Shown here piece after piece: positions 56,932 through 64,000 of a stretch of DNA of 64,000 bases. Numbering within the stretch: position 1 is the stretch's first letter; every line of letters begins with the position of its first letter. The position numbers and the translations under genes are program-made. The stretch comes from Heyndrickxia sporothermodurans (GTDB lineage: Bacteria > Bacillota > Bacilli > Bacillales > Bacillaceae_C), in the NCBI GenBank assembly GCA_016756695.1, contig CP066701.1, positions 856,001 through 920,000 on the forward strand, in the 5' to 3' direction. The notes below the pieces were generated by a model. The model ran no database searches and was not told the origin of the DNA. It saw only the letters and a list, made by a program, of their open reading frames with translations.

Positions 56932-57402
56932 CTATACTTCTAGCTTAACTAAGTCTAATAAAAAATCACCAAAGTCATTAGCAATTATTTCATATGTTTG
57001 ACTCTCTAAGTCAACTCCAGGTACAAAAGATACTACTTTTGGTTCTCCATTATCATCAAGTTGATTATAGTCTAAACAAAATATTTCGTCACTCCCAGTA
57101 TCATATATAACTAGCAGATTATTAGGTAGATTAATTTCTCTTCGTTCTGTTAAAGTGTACCATATAGCGTCTGGAACTGATGAATTTTCAAAATCAGCAT
57201 TAATAATTCCGTATATTTCTTGTGCTCCGAAATTACCTGCTCCAAATGTCTTTAAATAATCAAGATATAAACCAGTAAACTTTAACCCTAATTTTTCTTC
57301 AGCCAAACTAATTAATTCATCTGTATGACCACCCACAAAGTCTGCAATCTCTTCTTCACTCAAAATAATTTCCTTTGCTTTTTGATAATTTTCTACACTC
57401 AT
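56932..57402 (-). CDS. SMI1/KNR4 (SUKH) immunity protein
   Basis: 156 residues. ADFVGGHTDELISLAEEKLGLKFTGLYLDYLKTFGAGNFGAQEIYGI is the SUKH-family core. These proteins act as immunity factors to nuclease toxins in polymorphic toxin systems. The start is set at ATG 57402, 8 bases after AAGGGGA, 18 bases after the toxin stop, so toxin and immunity are one transcript. B. subtilis YobK, which neutralises the LXG toxin YobL, is a similar arrangement. Confidence 0.88.
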   Translation of the reverse strand: MSVENYQKAKEIILSEEEIADFVGGHTDELISLAEEKLGLKFTGLYLDYLKTFGAGNFGAQEIYGIINADFENSSVPDAIWYTLTERREINLPNNLLVIYDTGSDEIFCLDYNQLDDNGEPKVVSFVPGVDLESQTYEIIANDFGDFLLDLVKLEV

Positions 57403-57420
57403 TTCCATTCCCCTTTAACA

Positions 57421-59163
57421 TTAAAAGTCATTGGCTCTATTTTTCCAGTAATCAGTTCGCCATTTATTAAACTCAGACCTATTTATACCTGAAGGTACAG
57501 TATTAGGATTGATGTGAATTACAGAACTGTTATCTTTATGAAACGTCTGTGTAACCTCTGCTATCGAACTTTCATTTCTTTGTGTCATGTGATGAAGGTT
57601 TATAGACTTTCCATCTGGACCAAGTGGGGCTAATCCCTTCTGCATCCTTTCAAGGTTAGTTCTACCTCGTGCGTCTTTCATATTTGGATTTATAATATCA
57701 TCTCTTTGGTAAACTTTCACGTTTTTAAATTGGGTGGTTTTATTCCAGTATTGATAACCATTTCCAATACCCTTATTACCATCCCCAAACGCTTTCCTCG
57801 CCACTAGCTGAATCTGACCCTCCAAACGATTCATAACATTATAAGGAATGGATCCTGCTGTCACAGTTCCCAAAGACGGACTCAGTCCCTCAACCTTGGC
57901 CGTAATCTCACCAAATTTACCAACTTTCGTACCTAGATTGCCAATTTTGCTGATCCCTTTATCGCCTAAAACTCCAATTCCTAAGGTCGTAAAAAGATAG
58001 GTAAAATATTTACTCCTACTTTCCGCATCTCCATTGATGACATCCCTAACAAAACCGTCTTTTACAGCTTTCACCATATATTTGCCTGTATCAACAGCTC
58101 TTCCGAATACAGCTTTTGAATCAAGGTAAAGTTCGGTTCCAATTAATCCAGATTTCAGTAGTAAGTCAGGACTTGGGGTTGGGCCTAAGTACTTTTCAGC
58201 CAATTTATAAAGGCCTTTCCAGCCTTCAATGGTATCTCCTACTGCTTTGCCTGAACCTACATATATTCCTTTCAAGATGTTATCAATGGTTGGTTCGATA
58301 ATTCCTACCGTGGCGCCGTCTTCCACTTCCTTGGGAATATCGGTGACTACCTCATAATAAACAGTTGAGTCTTTCCCGATTTTTTGATATTCCATGACGA
58401 TAAGTCCGTCTGGATATACTTGGTATTTGATACTTTTGTAGTTTCCGTGGGCTTCCCTATGAATCGTTTGAATGGGAGTCATGTTTCCTTTTTGTACGAA
58501 TTCACCTAGTAGACTCCGATAGGACTCGTCCCTCATTAATTTCTGAGGTGTAAAGTTGGTGATGATTTCCTTGTTTCCCTTAAGATTCGAATCCATTTGT
58601 TCGATAAATCGGGACATCGTTTGAATGTCTTTACGAACGGAATCCAGTGATCGTGTTGCTTGTTTGTCAAAAGAATGCAGCTGATGAAGAGTCGTCTTCA
58701 CCTTTTCTTTTGCCTGTTTAATTTGATGCATTGTTTCGTCATCTTGTAATTTTGGTAAGTGGACAATATCACTGACTTTCTGCATGATGCGATTGCCTTC
58801 GTCCGTTAGTGAACTTGTTACACTTTCAACCTTTTTTAGGCCATATTCTAAGTTGTAATCAAGAAAAACTTCGTTTATCAACCCATTTTCATCTGGTTCT
58901 AGCCCATGCAGGGAATGTTTCATATTTTCTATCATCGTATCATAATTTGCGAGAAAGGATTGAAAAAAGAGTAGAAATGTTTGATGAATTTCTTGATAGT
59001 AGGAGCGAATTGCCTCGCCGCTTTTCCCTTTTAACGAATCTTCCAGTGTAATGATTCCGTCAATGGCATGCTGTAATTGTTCAATTTGCTCATTCAATGC
59101 TTCCAGTCGTTCTTGAATTTGATCCATACCAGCACGGAAACCGTGAACATCAAGTACTTTCAT
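57421..59163 (-). CDS. LXG toxin with LHH-type nuclease tip
   Basis: 580 residues. Residues 1-~200 are the LXG domain (MKVLDVHGFRAGMDQIQERL, coiled-coil), which routes the protein to the type VII (ESS) secretion system. About 200-468 is a pre-toxin region shared almost word for word with the orphan cassette. The last 112 residues (from about 57759 down) are the toxic tip: GRTNLERMQKGLAPLGPDG, then SINLHHMTQRNESSIAEVTQ, the LHH motif of HNH/EndoVII-fold nucleases. It would cut DNA of rival cells; self-protection comes from the SUKH gene behind it. No small WXG-like chaperone gene is upstream in the window. Confidence 0.9.
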   Translation of the reverse strand: MKVLDVHGFRAGMDQIQERLEALNEQIEQLQHAIDGIITLEDSLKGKSGEAIRSYYQEIHQTFLLFFQSFLANYDTMIENMKHSLHGLEPDENGLINEVFLDYNLEYGLKKVESVTSSLTDEGNRIMQKVSDIVHLPKLQDDETMHQIKQAKEKVKTTLHQLHSFDKQATRSLDSVRKDIQTMSRFIEQMDSNLKGNKEIITNFTPQKLMRDESYRSLLGEFVQKGNMTPIQTIHREAHGNYKSIKYQVYPDGLIVMEYQKIGKDSTVYYEVVTDIPKEVEDGATVGIIEPTIDNILKGIYVGSGKAVGDTIEGWKGLYKLAEKYLGPTPSPDLLLKSGLIGTELYLDSKAVFGRAVDTGKYMVKAVKDGFVRDVINGDAESRSKYFTYLFTTLGIGVLGDKGISKIGNLGTKVGKFGEITAKVEGLSPSLGTVTAGSIPYNVMNRLEGQIQLVARKAFGDGNKGIGNGYQYWNKTTQFKNVKVYQRDDIINPNMKDARGRTNLERMQKGLAPLGPDGKSINLHHMTQRNESSIAEVTQTFHKDNSSVIHINPNTVPSGINRSEFNKWRTDYWKNRANDF

Positions 59164-59664
59164 TTTTCACCAGCTTTCTATTTCATCGCCTGAAATTGTC
59201 CAGATACTCTTCTTTCTTACTTTTAATCGCTTACTTCGCGGCTATTTCACTTTTTAGTAAAAAAGATTGATAGATATATAGAAGTTTTTGCACATTAAGT
59301 CGCGAAATAATTATGGTTATATTATCCAACTAAGGATAAATAGAGTCAATTTGAATTTTTGTTGTGAAATAGAGGGTCTTTACTCCTATTTAAATAATTT
59401 TTTATCATTGAGGGGTGAAAAACTGAAGATTTGCGGTTCTTATTGCGCTGATACTTTCCATTAAATTACACATTGTGGATATTAGGAATGGATTTTTTGT
59501 AGATTAGAATTTTTTAATCAAGAAATTCAAATAATTTTCACAAAAAATAACCAAGGGAAAATTATCGATAAGAAATCCCCTTTGTTACGAAATTCCTTCT
59601 AACCTCTTCTAGATTAAAATTGTTCTTCATACTTATAAAATAATTGTTGAATAAGGGAGGCTTG
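59164..59664. other. Divergent intergenic region, LXG and decarboxylase
   Basis: About 500 bases, AT-rich, without a gene or strong hairpin. A CATACTTAT box (59628-59636) resembles a sporulation sigma-E/K -10, but no matching -35 was found. Confidence 0.45.
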
Positions 59665-61230
59665 GTGAATATCTCTTATAAACCGTATCGGCCGTACTAT
59701 AGCCAGGTTAATCCTTACCTGCCAAACTATACACATTTACCTTCGCATAGGGGGAAAAGAGCAGAAAGCTCAAGGAATTCAATTTATGATCCATATAACA
59801 AGTTCAGAAAGCCGGTAAGGAGTAGCCGTTCAAAATGGCGACAACGCTACTCCGACCAAAAAATGTTTCCTTACAATTATTTTGAACATCCTTCCCTTCG
59901 TAATGGGAATAACGTCATTTCTCAGTTTCAAATACCCGAGATAGGCATGCAACCCGAATCAGCAATACAAATGATACTTGATGAAATGATGTTGGATGGC
60001 AAACCTACTCTTAATCTTGCAACATTCGTTACTACTAGAATGGAACCTACCGCAGATCGTCTCTATGCAGAAACATACAACAAAAATCTCATTGATAAGT
60101 GCGAATATCCACAGACAATGGCGATAGAGAATCGTTGTGTTAGAATATTAGCCGAGCTCTGGCATTCTCCTGATCCGCTTCATTCAATTGGTGTTTCAAC
60201 ATCAGGTTCATCAGAAGCATGCATGCTTGGAGGGCTTGCATTGAAACGGCGGTGGCAAAAAGCACGAAAGAAGCAAGGCATGTCCATTCATCGGCCAAAT
60301 ATCGTCTTTAGTTCGGCAGTTCAAATTGTATGGAAAAAATTTGCGAACTATTGGGATGTAGAACCGCGCTATGTAAACATTACACCAGATCACCTTACTA
60401 TGGATCCTGAAGGGGTACTTGCTGCGGTAGATGAAAACACAATCGGTGTGGTGCCTACTTTTGGTGTGACCTATACTGGCCTGTATGAACCAGTCGAGAA
60501 AATCGCAAAGGCTTTAGACGAACTTCAGTCAAAAACGGGTCTCGATATACCAATACATGTTGATGCTGCATCGGGTGGTTTCGTAGCACCCTTCCTTCAG
60601 CCAGAATTAGTTTGGGATTTTCAGCTGCCTAGGGTAAAATCCATCAATGTTTCCGGACATAAATACGGGTTAGTATACCCGGGTATTGGATGGGTCATTT
60701 GGCGTGAAACTGAAGATCTCCCCGAAGATCTCATCTTTCATGTATCCTATTTAGGTGGGAACTTCCCAACATTCGCCCTGAGCTTTTCTCGCCCAAGCGC
60801 CCAAGTACTGCTTCAATATTATAATTTCCTCCGTCTAGGAAGAGCCGGGTACTATGAGGTACAAAAAGCCTCTCAAACAATAGCACATTTTCTTAGCAGC
60901 AAGCTTCAAGCAATAGGACCATTTGAAATTTTGACAGATGGCTCAGATATTCCGGTAGTAACTTGGCGACTGAAAGAAGGATCCACCTCCAATTGGTCTC
61001 TTTACAATTTATCTCACCAATTACTTGCATTTGGCTGGCATGTTCCAGCATATCCTTTACCTGCAAACATGGAAAATGTAACAATTATGCGTGTTGTCGT
61101 TCGAAATGAATTTTCCATTAATATGGCTCAATTATTCTTGAATAACCTTAAACAGGCCGTATCTTATCTAAATTCTTTGGATCACCCAACGCCACATGAA
61201 ACATACTGCGACATTAATTTTCGCCATTGA
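59665..61230 (+). CDS. Glutamate-decarboxylase-like PLP enzyme with Tyr-rich head
   Basis: 521 residues. From about residue 95 it follows glutamate decarboxylase (GadB) closely: DEMMLDGKPTLNLATFV, GVSTSGSSEACMLGGLALK, HVDAASGGFVAPF (PLP-binding Asp) and INVSGHKYGLVYPG (Schiff-base Lys). It would convert Glu to GABA and consume a proton, aiding acid tolerance. The first ~90 residues are unusual, rich in Tyr, Pro, Arg and Ser (YKPYRPYYSQVNPYLPNY), and unlike normal Gad heads. The start is GTG 59665, four bases after GGGAGG; TTG at 59662 is also possible. No GABA antiporter is adjacent. Confidence 0.88.
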   Translation: MNISYKPYRPYYSQVNPYLPNYTHLPSHRGKRAESSRNSIYDPYNKFRKPVRSSRSKWRQRYSDQKMFPYNYFEHPSLRNGNNVISQFQIPEIGMQPESAIQMILDEMMLDGKPTLNLATFVTTRMEPTADRLYAETYNKNLIDKCEYPQTMAIENRCVRILAELWHSPDPLHSIGVSTSGSSEACMLGGLALKRRWQKARKKQGMSIHRPNIVFSSAVQIVWKKFANYWDVEPRYVNITPDHLTMDPEGVLAAVDENTIGVVPTFGVTYTGLYEPVEKIAKALDELQSKTGLDIPIHVDAASGGFVAPFLQPELVWDFQLPRVKSINVSGHKYGLVYPGIGWVIWRETEDLPEDLIFHVSYLGGNFPTFALSFSRPSAQVLLQYYNFLRLGRAGYYEVQKASQTIAHFLSSKLQAIGPFEILTDGSDIPVVTWRLKEGSTSNWSLYNLSHQLLAFGWHVPAYPLPANMENVTIMRVVVRNEFSINMAQLFLNNLKQAVSYLNSLDHPTPHETYCDINFRH

Positions 61231-61240
61231 TCTATATTAG

Positions 61241-61266
61241 AAAAGCCCAGTTTCGACACTGGGCTT
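61241..61266. terminator. Terminator between convergent genes
   Basis: AAGCCCAGT / ACTGGGCTT around a TTCGAC-type loop; the T run is weak on both sides. Confidence 0.7.
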
Positions 61267-61272
61267 GGATGA

Positions 61273-63357
61273 TTATTCCTTTTTATGCTTCACAGAAATC
61301 TTCACAACATCATCGATATATTTCATTGTATTATATCCATGAATAACCAATCTTTTGGGAATCACTTTTTCTTTAGGATTGTCGGTTTGTAATGTCATAT
61401 TATAAACAGTTTCGAAATAACGCGGCTGCTCGATTTCTTCATATGCGAAAGGGTTTAAATTCATATCGTATTCTTTACCGTTTTTATCAACGAGCACTCC
61501 TTGAGTCTCACTTTCCATTGAACTCGGTTCATTTTTACCATCACCAAAAAATTCAAAGTCGAGCGTCTCGTATGCACGATTCTTAATTTCAGAATTGCTT
61601 ATTACAACCTTGGTAGGTTTTCCAACCTTCACCTTGTCAATGGAGATTTTACTTCCCGCATATTCAAAGGTTTGAGGATATTTTTTAGAAGCATCCAGTT
61701 CAATAGTTTTTTCGTCTTTAAACGTTAATCGAGCAGAAGCGAATTGAACGTTTACCTTTTTTGGTTTTTCTCCAAAAAGAGGGTTAAAGTTCGACTGATA
61801 AATGATCCAATCCCCGACATATTCAGCGGAATAACCGTTATACAAATCAGCTTTCACTTTTTTATCATTTACTACTATATTGTCAAAATTAGGACCCTCG
61901 ACTTGCTTATCCGTCCGTTCATTATTAATAGCAAAGTCCAGAACCGTTGTTGTTGGAGCTACGGTTAACTTATCAAAACGAACTGGAATCCCCTCAATCT
62001 CCGTTTCTCCATTCAAGGCATATTCAAAAGATGGCTTTTTTGTTAAAGGAATCTCGAAGTTCCACTTCCCGGATTCTGCTTCTTCCATGCCCTCGTAACC
62101 CCATACGCTATTCCTATTAGAGGAATCACGAACTAACTTCTGAAGCTGTGTAATTGAAAGTTTTATAACCCCTTTATCTTTTAAAAGTGGCTGCAGACTA
62201 ATCTTTCCGTGATACACGTTCTTTTCTTTCTTGTTTAAATCCGATTTTAGATCAGGAGGATAGAACCTTAAATCTGCTTCGCTATTCATTTCAATTTCGT
62301 TATCGACAGAAACCCCTTCCCCATTATCTATAAGATATTGATTATCTCCCTTTGTGTCTTCTATTTCATAAAAAACTAGTGTCTGAATATCATCAGCAAT
62401 CGCACTCTTAATTTTAATTTTTATCCCATTGTTTTCAGCTTCCAAGTTCAGCCTTTCACCCAAGCCTTTTTGCAGAAATGGGCGCAATTCTGGATCTTCT
62501 TCTGTCCATGTATAGTAAAGATTAGTAAATGAGCCAGTAAATATCCCTATACCTATTAACAATGCGAAAAGGCTTGCAATAGCAATCCCTATTTTTTTGC
62601 GTTTCTTGTTTTTCAATTTTCTGTTCTTTTCCTTTTCCGCGAACCTTGCTCTGACATTTTCCATGAAATCAGAAGGTACATGGAATTCTTCAAACATCCT
62701 TTTGGTTGAGTTTAACAAAGTTACCATGACTTCTTGAAAGGACGCCAAATCCTCCCGACAGTGTTGACACTGATGCATATGTACCTCGAAATCTATCTTT
62801 TTAGAACGATCAAGATTTTTTTCTAAGTAATCAACGTAATTCCTATGGTATTCATTACAGCCATTAAATGCTTGCTCATAGCCCATTCCTTTTCTAAGCG
62901 ACTGGATTCCAAAGAACAAATGATCTTTCAACTTTTCTACTGAAACTTGGAGAAGATGTGCCACTTCCTCCTGCGAAAGTCCTTTTATATAAGTGAGGGT
63001 CAACGCTTCTTTCTCATATTTATTCAACTGATCAAGGACATTAAAAAATTGCTGGTGTGTTTCATTTTCCTCTATAGCTTGTGGACTTTTTTCATTAGAA
63101 AGCTCCCGGCAGGTTTGTATAAAAATAGATGTAGCCTTCGTTTCAAATGATGTTTCTTGTTTTAATCGTGGCAACTCTTTGTGGACATTTATAATGGTCC
63201 GGTAAAAAAGCTCCCCCATTTGCTTTTGATTCCTAAGATAGGACCGCCCCAAAGTATAGAACGACTGTTTATGCAGATCGAACCAATCGATGATGGATTC
63301 CATGCCCTTTTCTCTTTTTGTAGTAATGAAAGTGGGCTCTATTTTTGCTGGAATCAT
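61273..63357 (-). CDS. Sigma-70 factor fused to zinc anti-sigma and DUF4179
   Basis: 694 residues in one chain. Residues ~20-95 are a degenerate sigma region 2. Residues ~108-160 are sigma region 4 (LDQLNKYEKEALTLTYIKGLSQEEVAHLLQVS, a helix-turn-helix). Residues ~167-215 hold a zinc anti-sigma module with HMHQCQHCREDL (H-x3-C-x2-C). A membrane helix lies at about 256-280 (IGIAIASLFALLIGIGIF), and from about 285 a DUF4179-type extracytoplasmic domain. So a sigma factor is tied to its own membrane anti-sigma. If cut by a protease it could release the sigma part. ATG 63357 (or TTG 63360) follows GAGGGGGG; ATG 63303 is an alternative. Confidence 0.82.
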   Translation of the reverse strand: MIPAKIEPTFITTKREKGMESIIDWFDLHKQSFYTLGRSYLRNQKQMGELFYRTIINVHKELPRLKQETSFETKATSIFIQTCRELSNEKSPQAIEENETHQQFFNVLDQLNKYEKEALTLTYIKGLSQEEVAHLLQVSVEKLKDHLFFGIQSLRKGMGYEQAFNGCNEYHRNYVDYLEKNLDRSKKIDFEVHMHQCQHCREDLASFQEVMVTLLNSTKRMFEEFHVPSDFMENVRARFAEKEKNRKLKNKKRKKIGIAIASLFALLIGIGIFTGSFTNLYYTWTEEDPELRPFLQKGLGERLNLEAENNGIKIKIKSAIADDIQTLVFYEIEDTKGDNQYLIDNGEGVSVDNEIEMNSEADLRFYPPDLKSDLNKKEKNVYHGKISLQPLLKDKGVIKLSITQLQKLVRDSSNRNSVWGYEGMEEAESGKWNFEIPLTKKPSFEYALNGETEIEGIPVRFDKLTVAPTTTVLDFAINNERTDKQVEGPNFDNIVVNDKKVKADLYNGYSAEYVGDWIIYQSNFNPLFGEKPKKVNVQFASARLTFKDEKTIELDASKKYPQTFEYAGSKISIDKVKVGKPTKVVISNSEIKNRAYETLDFEFFGDGKNEPSSMESETQGVLVDKNGKEYDMNLNPFAYEEIEQPRYFETVYNMTLQTDNPKEKVIPKRLVIHGYNTMKYIDDVVKISVKHKKE

Positions 63358-63569
63358 CAACGCATTCCCCCCTCGAATATTCTCATTAAACCTAATGAAA
63401 GTTGTATTTTAATACTACTCTATCATTCTTTCTTTTAAAAAGGTTATCATTATTCTGATTTTTATTCTTAGATGTTTTCCGTATAAAATCTCCCCTCTAA
63501 AAAACAATATTATCCCTTTCTTTTTTATTGTACATGATTTCTTTTAAAGCGTAATTGCAAGAAAGGTAC

Positions 63570-63610
63570 AAAAAAGCTATCACATTTAATCAAGTGATAG
63601 CTTTTTTGTT
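63570..63610. terminator. Bidirectional terminator
   Basis: AAAAAAGCTATCAC / GTGATAGCTTTTTT, a perfect 14-bp stem with an ATTTAATCAA loop and runs on both sides. It lies downstream of the edge gene. Confidence 0.88.
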
Positions 63611-63663
63611 TTTATTTTTGAAAGTTGTTGATCAACTTATATTGTTCCAAGTACAGCGATACT

Positions 63664-64000
63664 CTAAAACTCAGCCCCGGTTTGATAAGGATCTTCTTGC
63701 GGTGTATTGTTTGTATTACCGTTATCGTTGTTGTTATTTGTATCGCTGTTATCAGCTGTACCGGATAATTGCTTAAATGTTGTTAGAGATTGGAGAGGAT
63801 TACATAAGTCATCAAATAATGCTTGGTTATCCACAGAACTAGCACCTGCATATTGATCAGCACCCGATACGTAACCCGCAGCAGCGGTTGTTGCCCAACC
63901 AGTTCCATATTTTTCGGCTGCATCTTTATTGGCCTTCCAATGGGAACCACTATTACAGGCCTCCACAGCAATCCACACAGCATTGTCTAAAAATACACCA
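63664..64000 (-). CDS. C-terminal part of an unrecognised protein (edge)
   Basis: The frame is open to the window edge, so the start is outside. About 112 residues are visible: a Gly/Ala/Ser-rich part (CNSGSHWKANKDAAEKYGTG, TTAAAGYVSGADQYAGASS), then NPLQSLTTFKQLSG, and a low-complexity Asn/Asp-rich tail (NSDTNNNNDNGNTNNTP). The tail suggests an extracytoplasmic or surface-exposed end, but I cannot assign a family. Confidence 0.55.
   Translation of the reverse strand, partial: GVFLDNAVWIAVEACNSGSHWKANKDAAEKYGTGWATTAAAGYVSGADQYAGASSVDNQALFDDLCNPLQSLTTFKQLSGTADNSDTNNNNDNGNTNNTPQEDPYQTGAEF

Noticed and set aside
59628-59636. Sporulation sigma-E/K promoter for the decarboxylase
   Set aside because: Only a -10-like CATACTTAT box is present; no -35 at the correct distance.

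Overview
The window looks like chromosomal DNA of an AT-rich, aerobic, spore-forming Bacillaceae species (Bacillus/Neobacillus-like). The evidence is the many genes with close Bacillus subtilis counterparts (gsiB, katE, yhcX, glpD/glpP, ampS, cwlK, yhgE), sigma-B promoters of GTTTAA-N13-GGGTAT type, strong AGGAGG ribosome binding sites, T-box leaders and U-tailed intrinsic terminators. No rRNA, tRNA or CRISPR array was seen.

Layout. 1-5.6 kb: the end of an unknown gene, sigma-B-driven gsiB, proline dehydrogenase, a SLAP-domain protein, modA-modB without modC, and a DHA2 multidrug exporter. 5.7-13.4 kb: a membrane GGDEF-EAL protein, an amino-acid permease, a short ThrRS lacking the editing domain behind two tandem T-boxes, and a YhcX-like GNAT-nitrilase. 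13.5-21 kb: sigma-B-type katE, a hotdog thioesterase, a double-GNAT protein, two tandem SDR genes (one frameshifted) divergent from a GAF-LuxR regulator, and a histidine phosphatase. 21.2-22 kb: 14 tandem copies of an exact 52-bp GC-rich unit. 22.2-29 kb: an orphan MNT nucleotidyltransferase, a divergent T-box-controlled ArgRS, SelO, and a secreted lamin-tail/FN3 protein.

29-48.4 kb holds two near-identical ~3.98-kb mobile units in opposite orientation. Each is an IS1182-like element carrying an IS66-family element inserted near its left end; the 8-bp IS66 target duplication GTTGACCA is present in both. Unit 1 (29040-33022) has a 16-bp flanking duplication and splits a promoter from an MFS transporter/TIM-barrel operon. 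Unit 2 (43868-47846) has a 4-bp duplication and splits cwlK. Between them lie the MFS transporter, a TIM-barrel isomerase, a NagD-like phosphatase, MgtC, glpP/glpD, AmpS and a polar amino-acid ABC importer.

48.5-54.4 kb: a frameshifted yhgE, a RelE-type toxin-antitoxin pair, and a second DHA2 exporter with its TetR regulator behind three TGACA-N3-TGTCA palindromes. 54.5-59.2 kb is a polymorphic-toxin locus. A complete LXG gene ends in an LHH-type nuclease tip and is followed by a SUKH immunity gene. Downstream is a duplicated cassette missing the LXG head, with a different, ADP-ribosyltransferase-like tip and its own putative immunity gene. Beyond that lie debris of an RNase-A-like toxin tip, a HAD gene start and an IS110 fragment. 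59.6-64 kb: a glutamate-decarboxylase-like enzyme with an unusual Tyr/Pro-rich head, a single-chain sigma-factor/zinc anti-sigma/DUF4179 protein, and a partial gene at the edge.

Several single-base frameshifts sit in homopolymers or GC-rich motifs, and the two IS units differ mostly at such sites, so some pseudogene calls may reflect consensus-sequence errors.
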